From Coix lacryma-jobi var. lacryma-jobi (taxonomy: Eukaryota; Streptophyta; Magnoliopsida; Poales; Poaceae): a stretch of DNA of 64,000 nt. The position numbers were made by a program, and so were the translations under genes. The notes under the pieces are model-generated. The model searched no databases, was not told where the DNA came from, and saw only the letters and a program-made list of their open reading frames with translations. Of this stretch, positions 10,414 to 20,966 are shown piece after piece. The stretch lies in assembly GCA_009763385.1 (NCBI GenBank), contig CM019827.1, forward strand, positions 92,652,161-92,716,160. Reading direction: 5' to 3'. The stretch's first letter is position 1. Every line of letters begins with the position of its first letter.

Positions 10414-11342
10414 CATACTCAGCCTCTGTGGTAGACTGGGCGACACTAGACTGCTTGCGAGAGGACCACGATACAAGAGAAGAACCAATAAACTGACAAG
10501 TCCCAGAAGTGGACTTGCGATCAAGTCGGCAACCAGCAAAATCAGCATCCGAGAGGGTGGAAGAAGCAGAATACCAAATTCCAAACTCAGGTGTGAAGCA
10601 TAAGTACCTCATAATGCGCTTGACCGCCTGACGGTGAGAAGTGCGCGACAACGACTGAAATCGCGCGCAAAGACACACCGCGAACTGGATGTCCGGGCAT
10701 GTCGCCGTCAGGTACAGCAGCAACCCGATCATACTCCGGTACTCCTTCTAGTCCATAGCTTCTCCATCCTTGTCTGCATCCAGGGCCATCGTGGTCGACA
10801 TGGGTGTTGGAAGAGGCTTGGCCTCACCCATATTGAACTTCTTCAATACATCCTCGGTGTACTTGCCCTGGTGCACGAATGTCCCTTCTCGGGATTGCTT
10901 GATTTGCAACCCGAGGAAAAACGTCAACTCGCCCATCATGCTCATCTCAAACTCCCTGCTCATAGTATCTGCAAACTTGGCAACCAAAGCGTGAGAAGAA
11001 CCACCGAAAATGATATCATCCACATAAATCTGGACCAAGAGAGTGTCATTGCCTCGCTTGAGGAGAAAGAGCGTTTTATCCACACATCCCATTTTAAAAC
11101 CCTTAGCAAGCAAAAAGGTTTTAAACCTATCATACCAGGCTCTACGGGCTTGTTTCAAACCATACAAAGCTTTGTGAAATTTAAAAACATGGTTTGGAAA
11201 CATGGGATTTTTGAAACCGGAGGGTTGTTTCACATACACCTCCTCTTCTATGTAGCCGTTTAAGAAGGCACTCTTGACATCCATTTGAAAAAGTTTAAAC
11301 CCTTTGGATGCAACAAAAGCCAAGACAATCCTAATTGCCTCC
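10414..11342 (-). pseudogene. Copia reverse transcriptase and RNase H start (element A, left-hand part)
   Basis: Minus-strand frame encoding the Copia RT. It has FQMDVKSAFLNG with the first catalytic Asp, YGLKQARRAWYDR, and the catalytic LVQIYVDDIIFGG near 11009-11030. GGSSHALVAKF and KQSREGTFVHQGKYT follow, then RNase H starting at WYSASSTLS and ending at TTEAEY, where the Tat element interrupts it. A TAG stop (CAG in B and E) at about 10748-10750 splits RT from RNase H. The 5' part of RT, the integrase and gag are missing because an Athila LTR starts at 11343. The gene is dead. Confidence 0.88.
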
Positions 11343-11720
11343 TGTTGGTAGTTCTTAGCTTCACTAAAGATAGAGCTAGGCAACTATCCCCGGTAACGGC
11401 CCAGGAATGCTTGTTGGCACTTGCTAACGTTGTTACTAGGAGTAGACTATGGAATCTATCCCCGACAACGGCGTCAGAAATGCTTGAAGCGAGACCGGTC
11501 ACTATACCTAAAGGAGTGGAGCTAAAGCAGCTATCTACTAATGCCAAGCGGGGTTGTCAATCCCGACACTAGTAGGAGCTAGCTAGAGAGAATGCAATCT
11601 ACCAGGAGGAGATTCTGCAAGCGCACAGAACTATCATAGTAGCACTTCACCTGGGAGTACCAGGTGTCGATTTATTTGATCCCAATGGAAGGCTAGGGTG
11701 GTGTATGAGTTGAGTCAAGG
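11343..11720 (-). mobile_element. Athila-type LTR fragment 1 (U5 end)
   Basis: Begins TGTTGG directly after Sirevirus RT sequence (target side CCTCC). It resembles the left end of the complete Athila LTR at 55996 and matches 45974 onward closely. Shared hallmarks are the primer-site-like words TATCCCCGGTAACGGC (about 11385-11400) and TCCCCGACAACGGCGTC (11459-11475), 72 bp apart, and the later phrase GCAAGCGCACAGAAC. It is cut at 11720 by LTR1 of Sirevirus B. The same sequence runs on uninterrupted at about 46340 in the second copy. Confidence 0.75.
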
Positions 11721-12111
11721 TGCGGATACATGGGTGTATGCCGAGTCTCTAAGTGATGAGTGATTGTCAACTGGGATGATGCGCATGTTCTTTGGCTTGT
11801 GTTGTGCAGGTGTCGAGCATGGATACAGTGATCGAGGGCAAGGTGAAGGTCAAGTAGAGACGTGTCGTGCCGAGGGACCGAGAGTGGCGAAGGGCGGACG
11901 TGAGGCTTGGACTGAGGGACCGGTGGCCTGAGGATCAGCTGTGGTGGCTGACAGCCTGGGACACGACGAGCGACGAAGACTTGCAGTCATGTGTTGCCTA
12001 AGTCGAGGACTTGGGGACACGTGTCGGTGGATGGGGTGCACGGGCGGTGCATCCCCTCTACAGCTTCGGTTTGGTGGTAGAGCCAGAGAAAAACCATCGG
12101 GTGGACGGTTT

Positions 12112-12335
12112 CTAGGTTTGGGCCTCAAAACCTAGGCGCGGATGGTTTCCGAGTTTGGCCACAAAACTCGGGCTGAGGACGGTTTCCAGGTTTGGGCCTC
12201 AAAACCTAGGTGCTGCGGGTTTGCTGAGTTTGGGCCTCAAAACTCAGGCCTTGGATGGCTGGTTTCCCGGTTTGGGTCTCAAAACCGGGGGTTGGCTGGA
12301 AAGGCTGGTTTCCCAGTTTGGGCCACAGAACTGGG
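12112..12335 (+). repeat. Hairpin array in Sirevirus LTR1 U3
   Basis: Six tandem units 37-46 bp apart. Each has a stem of about 8 bp around the near-constant core GTTTGGGCCTCAAAAC. Left-arm outer bases are CTAGG (12112), CCGAG (12149), CCAGG (12186), CTGAG (12224), CCCGG (12266) and CCCAG (12312). The right arms are CCTAG, CTCGG, CCTAG with one mismatch, CTCAG, CCGGG and ACTGGG with a G-T pair. The stem sequence changes from unit to unit but pairing is kept. Confidence 0.85.
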
Positions 12336-12471
12336 GGTGCAGAGCGAGGGCTGCACGTGGCGGCAATCGGGAGGTTGCGTCGAGGCAACGCTACGAGTTG
12401 TGTGGGCGTGGCCGTCGGATCACCACCTACCACGAGTTGGTCCAGAATAACCTTAGGGTTTAGCTGGTGCG

Positions 12472-12480
12472 CTCTATAAG
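12472..12480 (+). promoter_or_regulatory. TATA box of LTR1
   Basis: CTCTATAAG followed by TAGTTAG, about 140 bp downstream of the hairpin array. In LTR2 the matching site reads CTCTGTAAG (20327-20335), which would weaken that promoter. Confidence 0.6.
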
Positions 12481-13114
12481 TAGTTAGGGGTAGAGTGGGA
12501 ATTAGGAATAGTTAGAATTAGGATAAATAGGGGGAGACACCCACCTCCCCATCCATCTCAGTCATTTGCTCTTTGCTTCTAGGTTTTCCTGCTCTCCCAA
12601 TCCCCTGCTGTAGCTAGCTGAGATCCGCAGAGAACCATACCTCTGTGTACTGGAGATTTTGAGGAAATGAGGCCGTAACCTCACTGTTGTAGCGTGTGGT
12701 AGCCACACGGTTGTAGATCGATGTGTTGATTCGCGTTCTGGTTCGTGTTCTTCACGTTCTTCGTTTCTCCGCGATTTTCCCGTCACTCGCTCTCCCTTCC
12801 TACTGCGTCTTTGTGAAATCCATTTGAATCAACTTGTTCGTTTTTGAAAGGAGATCATTTCCACCGAAGGAATTCATCTAGCTCCTCACGAACAAGTAGA
12901 TCGGGTTGATTTCGTTTTCGTGGCGCTTTTTCCTTCATACTCCTCCCCTTTCGATTTCCCAGTGATTGGATCGATTTGAGCGGATGATTTCTTGGGGATA
13001 GTCTTCTAACTACCTCGTGACCATCCTCTCCAAGTTTGGGAATGTGGGATTGAGGTTTGATTTGATTTTGGGAGGATCCGTGTAAGTGGCGACCGAATTC
13101 ACCCTCTCTGGGTG

Positions 13115-13381
13115 TTGGCGGACAGTTCGCCACCCAGGGCGCGGACAGTCCGCGCGTCGGGGACGAGCCGGACCAGTGGCTCTGTTCTTCGGCCGTTTGG
13201 CTTTTGGTTGACCGGCGGACAGTCCGCGGTTGAAGTTCGCGGACAGTCCGGGAACATCCAGGAGACTTGCAGCACCAGTGTTGTTTCAGGATTTTGGCCG
13301 GCGGACAGTCCGCCATCCCCCCGCGGACAATCCGCGGTTGAGCCGGACAGTCCGGGACCGTACCGGCGGACAGTCCGGGAT
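13115..13381 (+). repeat. Palindromic CGGACAGTCCG cluster in LTR1
   Basis: Eight copies of CGGACAGTCCG, six exact and two with one change, often extended symmetrically (GCGGACAGTCCGC, GGCGGACAGTCCGCC). Repeated palindromes in LTR regulatory regions are a known Sirevirus trait. Element E carries the same type, while LTR2 has a different motif in this place. Confidence 0.85.
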
Positions 13382-13792
13382 CCTGCTGCTTGTTGAGTTT
13401 TAGTGCGTTTGCTCTCCCGGTTTCTTGGCTTGGTTTCTGGACTTCCTGTTTGGCCCTAGAGTTGACCAAGGAACCTCTCTAGGTATCTTTGCTACTTGTT
13501 AGCATAGGTATTTAGGGATTTCTCAACGTAGCCGTCTATCTACGTTCGGGACTTGGTTTTTGGGGACAAACTTGTTCCGGTGTTTTTGCCGTTTGGTTCA
13601 CTATCGCTTTGTAGTGCCTCGCTGTGATTTTAGGGATCATCCACCCTCTTCCAAGGGTCGTGGGCATCACGGTTTCGGTCGTAGCTTTCTGGGTTGGTTT
13701 TGGGACATTTGGCCAAAGTTTCGAAAGAAATTTTTGAGCTCCCATTCACCCCACCTCTGGTCGCCTTGCTAGTGCTTTCTCGGTCCTTCAAT

Positions 13793-13809
13793 TGGTATCA
13801 GAGCGGGTT
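13793..13809 (+). promoter_or_regulatory. Primer binding site of Sirevirus B
   Basis: TGGTATCAGAGCGGGTT, complementary to the 3' end of initiator methionine tRNA, two bases after the LTR end CCTTCA. It primes minus-strand DNA synthesis. Confidence 0.9.
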
Positions 13810-13853
13810 AAGGATTTTCCACCTTAGCCGGTTCCAGATCCACTGAAGGCGAC

Positions 13854-16484
13854 ATGGATCGCGGCGTGGGCAAACCGCCGTTTTTCGATGGGACGAACTA
13901 TGCGTATTGGAAGATACGCATGTCAGCCTATCTACAAAGTATTGGTGCTTCCATTTGGGATATTAGCAACTCTGCCAATTACGTGGTCTTGGCTGCTCGT
14001 GTGACTCAGCGTCAGATCGATGATCTCGATGCCAATAGCCGAGCCCGTAATACTCTTTTCTCATGTTTGAGCATGAGTGAGTTTGATCGCGTTTCTCACC
14101 TCGCTACGGCTCGGGAGATTTGGGCTACCCTCATGCGTTTCCATGAGGGAACCTCTCAAGTCAAAACCCGTCTCTATGAGTTGTTCAAGCGAGAGTATGA
14201 GAACTTTCGACATATGCCTAGCGAGAGCATAGAAAGTTTATTCGCTCGCTTTTAGGTGATTGTCAACAGGATGAGAGCTAACAAGGAGCTGTTGCCTTTC
14301 GATGATCATGAGAGAGCTTTGAAGCTTTTGCATACTCTTGATCAATCGGTGTGGGATTCCAAGGTTCAGGCGATCATCGAATCGCCTAACTATGAGACCC
14401 TCATGTGCGACGAGCTCTTCAGTAAGCTCAAGTCCAGTGAGATTGACGCCATGGTGAGGGCTTCTTATGAAAATCCTTCTGGCCCGTCGATGGCTTTGGT
14501 TTCTGGCTCTTCTGCTAACCCCTCTGGATGCTTTGCACTCTCTTCTCTTCTTTCTTCCATAGAGGAGCAGCTGGAGTTCATGGGGGATGACGAGCGGGCT
14601 TTGCTCACCAACCGGTTCTCGCTATTTCACAACAACCGCATGAACCGTCGCCGCGGAGGAGGACGCTCGGGATGTTTCGAGTGCGGCGACCCCGACCACT
14701 TCATCACCAACTGTCCCAAGAAGAACAACCAATATGGGAAGGGCGACCATGGGCACAAGTACGACTCCGGCAAGCGCAAGGAGAAGTACGTCCCCGCGAG
14801 GCACAAGTGGAGGGGCGGCTTCGACAAGGAGTACATCAAGAAGAAGTACTTGGAGAAGGCCCAAGCTGAGCAGCGTGCGTTCTTCGCCACGCTCAGCGAC
14901 GTCGACGGCTCGGATGATGACTCCGCTTGCTCAAGCGACGATGAGTCCAAGAAGAAGAAGAGGATCGAGGACAAGCTGAACGGCCTCTGCTTCTTCGCCG
15001 ACGACGACGGCTTCCGCACCATGGCCCTTGGCAAGGAGGTCGATGGCGAGCTGGTGGACACTCCTCGGAATGACGATGACGACGACGACACCTCCCAGGT
15101 ATCTCTGACCCATGATGAGCTTTCTGCTGAGGTCGAGAAACTTACTGCCGCGCTTCTTAGTCAGGATAAGTTGCTTAGGCATGCCGCTAGAGAGTGCAAG
15201 GAGTTTAGGCAGAAGTGGGAGGATACGGTGAAGGAACTTGAATCTGTCAAGTCCACCATGGTTGTCACCGATGAGGAGGAGTGTGAGATGTGCACCACGC
15301 ACATGACTGACCTTCTCACTTTGAGAAGTAAGTATGTTGCGTTGGTAGGAGAGGTGGATGAGCTGAAGGCTAGATCCTCGCTGTTGGGTGCGTGCAAGTC
15401 TTGTCCAGTTTTGCAAGCCGAGTTGGCAGAGAAGAATGCCAAGATTGTGTCTCTTGAAGAGGCCAGCTCGGGTAGCGCTTGTGTGACTAGGTGCGCTTTG
15501 TGCGAGGGTTTGGAGATGGAGATCACTAACGTGAAGCATGACAAGATGCAAACCGAGGAGGAAGACACATACCATCGGACCATCTTGTCATGGGTGTCTA
15601 GCGGTGAGCCACAGCTCGGGATGATGATCTCCCAATTCAAGCGAGCTGCTGGAGGTCCTGGTGTTGTTTTGCTCCGGGTGTTGATCTTTCTGCTTTTGGG
15701 AAGATTGGAGAGTCGAGTGGTCTAAACCCATGTGAGAAGCCCAACTCCACCACTACTCCCAAACTTACCAAGCTTCTACCCAAAGAGCCTCTCAAGCCTA
15801 ACACCAAGATGGGGTCTTTGTTGAACCTCCGAGAGCTCACCCAAGAAACAATCATGGGCTCCCAAACCAAACCACCTCAAGAACAAGCTGGACACCATGC
15901 CACCCATCCAGGAGGAGCTTATGCCACAAAAGGGCAAAGTGATCCACACCCACTACCGTGAGTACCAACAACCCCCTTTGAGAGCGGTGAGGTACTACTG
16001 TGAGCACTGTGGGAGAGATGGACACTTGAGTGAGTTTTGCTTTCGGCGCAAGAGAGAGGCGCGCCGTGCTAGGGAGATGAACAATCCGGACATGTACCAT
16101 CCTTTCCATGATGTACATGTGCTGAATGTTCAGAGGAGAGCTCCGGGGAGAGCTGCTAGGCCCAGAGGTCCAGAACCTCAAGTTCCTAGGCCTAAGCAGA
16201 GGAGAGGACATGCCCGGTGGGAGCCTGCAGTTGTAGGCTATGGACCCCGTGGCGGTGGCTTTGTAGTTGAGCGTTTTCCCCCACTGCGTTTTGAGCATCA
16301 CGATGGACCCTCCTCCCTTAGCGGACCACGTTTTCCTCAACGTGGTGATTGCTCTTCTTGTAGGCGTGCTAGGAATGGTTTTTCTGCTCACCGTTCTTTT
16401 GAGCAGCCGGCCCAACACTGGTATTCCCCTTACTTCACTAACCCCAGTGTTGGACCGTATGCTCACCTTATGTCTTTTTATTGA
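13854..16484 (+). pseudogene. Sirevirus Gag of element B
   Basis: Starts at ATG 13854 (MDRGVGKPPFFDGTNYAYWK), the usual Copia Gag N-terminus. An in-frame TAG at 14253-14255 replaces the CAG seen in element C. The frame continues to a CCHC zinc knuckle (CFECGDPDHFITNC, 14673-14714), a Lys-rich stretch, an acidic Asp run near 15072 and a long coiled-coil segment. A loss of two bases near 15670 shifts the frame. After it come the Pro-rich part, a second CCHC knuckle (CEHCGRDGHLSEFC, 15999-16040) and an Arg/Pro-rich tail. Two knuckles and a long coiled coil are Sirevirus traits. Gag packages the RNA. This copy cannot make a full protein. Confidence 0.9.
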
Positions 16485-16498
16485 TATAGGTAAAACGA

Positions 16499-17945
16499 TT
16501 GGAGAATGTTTGTTTGGTGGATTCTGGGTATTCGAGGCACAAGACCGGAAACGCCAAGTGGTTCTCCAGTCTTAGTCCGGTCACCGGAAAGGAGTATATT
16601 ACCTTCGGCGACAACAACAAAGGTAAGGTGCTGTCTCGTGGGTCTGTGCGAGTTAATGAGCACTTTGTGTTGCGCGATGTTCCTCTTGTTTCTAACTTGC
16701 ATTTTAACCTTCTTTCTGTTTCGCAACTCTTTGATGACGACTATGAGATTCGTTTTAAACCGAATCTCAGTCGTATTTTGGATCCTCAGGGCAATCTTGT
16801 ATGTGTGATTTCACCCTTTGGAAAAGTCTTTCATGCGGATTTCTCGGAATCGTTTGGAATTTCTCATTGTCTTTTGGCTGGACCTTCCTCCTCTGATCTT
16901 TGGAAGTGGCATAAGAGACTTGGTCATTTGAGCTTCCACTTGCTTGCAAGGCTTAGTTCACTTGGCCTAATCCGAGGATTGCCCAAGTTATCCATGGAGA
17001 AGGATCTTGTTTGCCATTCTTGTAGACATGGGAAGATGGTTGCCGCTCCCCACCATCCAGTGACTCAGGTCATGACTAAGCGCCCTGGAGAGCTTTTGCA
17101 TATGGACCTTGTTGGTCCGGCTCGGGTGAGCTCGGTTGGGGGGAAGTGATATGTGCTTGTTGTTGTTGATGACTTTTCGAGATATTCGTGGGTCTTCTTT
17201 TTTAGCTGAGAAGACCGAAACTTTCTCCTTTGCTCGCAATCTGATTTTGCGTCTTCAGAATGAGTTCCCTTTGAACTCAATGCGAGCAATTCGGAGTGAT
17301 AATGGTTCCGAATTCAAGAATTCGGATTTTGAGAAGTTTTGTAACTCTTTGGGTTTAGAGCATCAGTTTTCTTCTCCCTACACACCGCCTCAGAATGGTG
17401 TTGTAGAAAGAAAGAATCAGACCCTTGTAGAGATGGCCAGGATGATGCTCGATGAGCATAGGACTCCTAGGCGATATTGGGCCGAAGCTATGAGCACTTC
17501 ATGCTACATTTCCAATCGGATTTTTCTTCGAGCTTTCTTGAAAAAGACTTCTTATGAATTGTGTTTTGGAAAACTACCCAAGGTGAGTTATTTTCGAGTT
17601 TTTGGTTGCCATTGTTTTATACTCAAAAAGGGCAACTTGGACAAGTTTGAGTCTCGTTCTTCTGACGGTGTGTTTTTGGGTTATGGCACTCACACTCGAG
17701 CTTATCGTGTACTTAACCTTGACACTAACCGAGTCATGGAGACATGCGATGTCACCTTCAACGAGACCATGGTTTGTCCTTCTTCTCGTTTTGAGCGTGC
17801 AGGTGATCATGAGGTTGGCAAACCTCTTTTCGATGATGAAGAAGAAGGTGCTGAAGGGATAGATGACCCAGCACCTCCTCCACCTGTTGTGCCACAAGGA
17901 GCGGCTTCTACGACTACTCATGGCCCCGACACGTCTTCTTCCTAG
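16499..17945 (+). pseudogene. Sirevirus protease and integrase of element B
   Basis: The protease active site VDSGYSRH is at about 16517-16540; the usual residues are VDSGCSRHMTG. The GAG-pre-integrase zinc region follows (HKRLGHLS ... CHSCRHGKM). The first integrase Asp is in LLHMDLVG. A TGA replaces the TGG of GGKW near 17149, and a frameshift follows near 17205. The second Asp (RSDNGSEF) is at about 17298 and the catalytic Glu (NGVVERKNQ) at about 17406. The Copia-type C-terminus includes YRVLNLDTNRV and ends with an acidic stretch and a TAG at 17943. Integrase would join the cDNA to the host genome. Two stops and one shift make it inactive. Confidence 0.9.
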
Positions 17946-17950
17946 GGGCC

Positions 17951-19558
17951 GTGGGATCCGCCACTCGAGCGGTACTTTTGTACCCGGAGGCACCAGCTGC
18001 TGTTGAGGGGGAGGCCACTTCGGCAAGGGAGGCGCCACGACCATTCACGCCAGCGCACCCGCTTCAGCAGATGATCGGCAGCATCGACGAATGCGTCACC
18101 CGGTCAAGGCAAATCTCTCACTTTGCTCATTCTGCATTTGTTGCTGATTTTGAACCCCGGGATGTTGGACACGCTTTGACGGATCCGGATTGGGTCAATG
18201 CCATGCATGAGGAGCTAGAAAACTTTGAGAGAAATCAGGTTTGGGTTCTAGTGTCTCCACCTTCTGAGTGTCACCCAATTGGGACAAAATGGGTTTTCAA
18301 AAACAAACAGGGAAAAGATGGCCATGTTGTGAGAAACAAGGCCAGACATGTAGCCCAGGGGTATAGTCAGAAGGAGGGGATAGACTATGAGGAGACTTTT
18401 GCTCCTGTAGCTCGTTTGGAGGCGATTAGGATACTCTTGGCTTTTGCTGCATCCAAAGGTTTCAAACTTTTTTCAAATGGATGTCAAGAGTGCCTTCTTA
18501 ACGGCTACATAGAAGAGGAGGTGTATGTTAGACAACCCCCCGGTTTCGAAAATCCCAAGTTTCCAAACCATGTCTTTAAACTTCACAAAGCTTTGTATGG
18601 TTTGAAACAAGCCCCTAGAGCCTGGTATGATAGGTTGAAAACCTTTTTGCTTGCTAAGGGTTTCAAAATGGGATGTGTAGATAAAACGCTCTTTCTCCTC
18701 AAGCAAGGCGCTGATACACTCTTGGTCCAAATTTATGTGGATGATATCATTTTCGGTGGTTCTTCTCACGCTTTGGTTGCCAAGTTTGCAGATACTATGA
18801 GCAGGGAATTTGAGATGAGCATGATGGGCAAGTTGACGTTTTTCCTCGGGTTGCAAATCAAGCAATCCCGGGAAGGAACGTTCGTGCACCAGGGTAAGTA
18901 TACCCGGGACATTCTGAAGAAGATCGATATGGGTGAGGCCAAGCCTCTTCCAACACCCATGTCGACCACGACGGCCCTGGATGCGGACAAGGAGGGAGAA
19001 GCAGTGGATCAGAAGGAGTACCGGAGTATGATCGGGTCGCTGCTATACCTGAAGACGACACGCTAGGACATTCAGTTCGCGGTGTGTCTCTGCGCGCGTT
19101 TTCAGTCGTCGCCGTGCACTTCGCACCGTCAGGCGATCAAGCGCATTATGAGGTACTTATCCTTCACTCCAGAATTTGGGATTTGGTATTCAGCTTCCTC
19201 CACCCTTTCCCTTTGTGGTTATTCCGATGCCAATTTTGCTGGTTGCCAGATTGAGCGCAAGTCCACTTCTGGGACTTGCCAGTTTATTGGTTCTTCTCTT
19301 GTATCGTGGTCTTCTCGCATGCAGTCTAGCGTCGCCCAGTCTACCATGGAGGCTGAGTATTTTGCTGCTGCTAGCTGCTGTTCCTAGTTACTCTGGATGA
19401 TGGCCACTTTGCGTGATTTTGGTCTGAGCTTTTCTCGTTTTCCATTGCCTTGTGACAGCACGAGTGCGATTAGCGTTGCTAAGAACCCCGTGCTTCACTC
19501 GGAGACCAAACACATTGCTGTGCGCTTTCATTTTCTGCGAGACCACTATGAGAAGGGT
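17951..19558 (+). pseudogene. Sirevirus RT and truncated RNase H of element B
   Basis: RT begins around QISHFAHSAFVADFEPRD. TKWVFKNKQG, YSQKEGIDYEETFAPVARLEA and the YVDD box (18734-18745) are intact. The FQMDVKSAF motif carrying the first catalytic Asp is garbled by an extra T at about 18468-18473 and a missing A near 18500, which restore the frame but replace the motif. A TAG follows at about 19064. RNase H runs from CGYSDANFAGC through TMEAEY, with another break near 19387, and ends abruptly after HFLRDHYEKG at 19558, where LTR2 starts. Confidence 0.9.
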
Positions 19559-19947
19559 TGCGGATACATGGGTGTATGCCGAGTCCCTGAGTGATGAGTG
19601 ATTGTCAACTGGGATGATGCGCATGTTCTTTGGCTTGTGTTGTGCAGGTGTCGAGCACTGATACAGTGATCAGAGGCAAGGTGAAGGTCAAGTAGAGACG
19701 TGCCGTGCCGATGGATCGAGAGTGGCGAAGGGCGGACGTGAGACTTGGACTGAGGGACCGGAGGCCCGAGGATCAGCTGTGGTGGCCGGCAGCCTGGGAC
19801 AGTGACGAGCGAAGACTTGCGGTCATGTGTTGCCTGAGTCGTGGACTTGGGGACACGTGTTGGTGGACGGGGTGCACGGGCGGTGCATCCCCTCTTCGAC
19901 GTCGGTTTGGTGGTAGAGCCAGAGAAAAACCATCGGGTGGACGGTTT

Positions 19948-20170
19948 CCAGGTTTGGGCCTCAAAACCTGGGTGCTGAGGGTTTCCGAGTTTGGCCACAA
20001 AACTCGGGCTGAGGACGGTTTCCAGGTTTGGGCCTCAAAACCTAGGCGCTACGGGTTTGCTGAGTTTGGGCCACAAAACTCAGGCTTGGTGGGCTGGTTT
20101 CCCGGTTTGGGCCTCAAAACCGGGGGATGGCTGTGAAGGCTGGTTTCCCGGTTTGGGCCTCAAAACCGGG
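19948..20170 (+). repeat. Hairpin array in Sirevirus LTR2 U3
   Basis: Six units with core GTTTGGGCCTCAAAAC or its CCACA variant. Left-arm outer bases are CCAGG, CCGAG, CCAGG, CTGAG, CCCGG and CCCGG. The right arms are CCTGG, CTCGG, CCTAG (one mismatch), CTCAG, CCGGG and CCGGG. Compared with LTR1, unit 1 changes on both arms (CTAGG/CCTAG to CCAGG/CCTGG), and so does unit 6 (CCCAG to CCCGG), so pairing is kept. Confidence 0.85.
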
Positions 20171-20966
20171 GGTGCGACGTCCAGGAAAAGGACACGGAGC
20201 GGTGGCGGCACGTGGCGGCAATCGGGAGGTTGCGTCGAGGCAACGCTATGAGTTGTGCGGGCGTGGCCGTCGGATCTACCTACCACCGAGTTGGTCCAGA
20301 ATAACCTTAGGGTTTAGCTGGTTCGCTCTGTAAGTAGAGAGGGGTAGAATAGGAATAGAGTAGGAATTAGGAATAGGTTAAGTAGGGGGAGACACCCTCC
20401 TTCCCAACTATCTCAGTCATTTGCTCTTTGCACTCAGTTTTTCCTGCTCTCCCACTCCTCTGCTGTAGCGAATCTGAGATCCACAGAGAAGAGAACAATA
20501 CCTCTGTGTTCATGAGATTTTGAGGAAGTGAGACCGTAATCTCACTATTGTAGCGTGTGGTAGCCACACGGTTCCATTTCGTGGTTGTGTTTCACGTTTT
20601 GTTTGTGTTCTTCGCGGAATCCTTTCTCCCCACGTTTTCCCATCGCTCGATCTCTTTGCTCAGTTCATCTTTTGCAAATCCGTTTGAACCAAGTTGTTCT
20701 AGGTCGTGAGGCACTTCTTTTCACCGAAGGAATTCCCCTCTAACCTCACGGTCTAGGAGATCGATCGATTTTGATCTCGGGCCAAGCTTTTCTCCCTTCC
20801 CCCGAATTTCTTCGATTCATCGATTTGGAGATAGGATCGAGCCATGATCTCTTAGAGATAGCTTACTATCCTCTTTGTGACTCCTCTCACCAAGTTTGAT
20901 CCCTAGAGGATTCGTTTTGGGTGAGATCGAGTCGATTCGGTGGACGAACTGTGAAATCACGGGGAG

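Larger units (their letters stand above)
11721..13790 (+). repeat. LTR1, 5' LTR of Sirevirus B
   Basis: 2,070 bp from TGCGGATACATGGG to CGGTCCTTCA, followed directly by the PBS. U3 holds six constant-loop hairpins (12112-12335). A TATA box lies at 12472-12480. The R/U5 part holds eight copies of the palindrome core CGGACAGTCCG. The left end matches LTR2, the LTR3 fragment, LTR4 and the inverted fragment at 43023-43164. Confidence 0.9.
11721..19558 (+). mobile_element. Sirevirus (Copia) element B, 3'-truncated
   Basis: Plus-strand element with a full 5' LTR (11721-13790), an initiator-Met tRNA PBS, and gag and pol in the Copia order protease, integrase, RT, RNase H. It is lost after the RNase H motif HFLRDHYEKG, where LTR2 begins. 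The long Gag with two zinc knuckles and a coiled coil fits the Sirevirus lineage. The left boundary is supported by the empty site at about 46340, where GAGTCAAGG runs on without an LTR, giving CAAGG (11716-11720) as the likely target duplicate. The right end probably reflects insertion of element C into B (candidate duplicate AGGGT at 19554-19558). Confidence 0.85.

Noticed and set aside
12112..12335. CRISPR-like array of regularly spaced repeats
   Set aside because: The host is a plant, spacers are not unique, and the repeats are hairpins inside an LTR promoter region.
12142..12479. Overlapping plus-strand ORFs of 74-102 codons in LTR1 (and similar ones at 19705-20333 and 55588-55863)
   Set aside because: They are translations of the hairpin repeats; the peptides are repetitive in several frames, with no start context and no conservation beyond the DNA repeat.
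13793..13809. tRNA gene at the primer binding sites
   Set aside because: Only about 17 bases complementary to the tRNA 3' end are present, with no cloverleaf; the site is a PBS.
14622..15640. Long minus-strand ORFs opposite Sirevirus gag
   Set aside because: They are shadows of the coding strand, caused by codon bias of the Gag zinc knuckle and coiled-coil region, and they differ between copies B, C and E.
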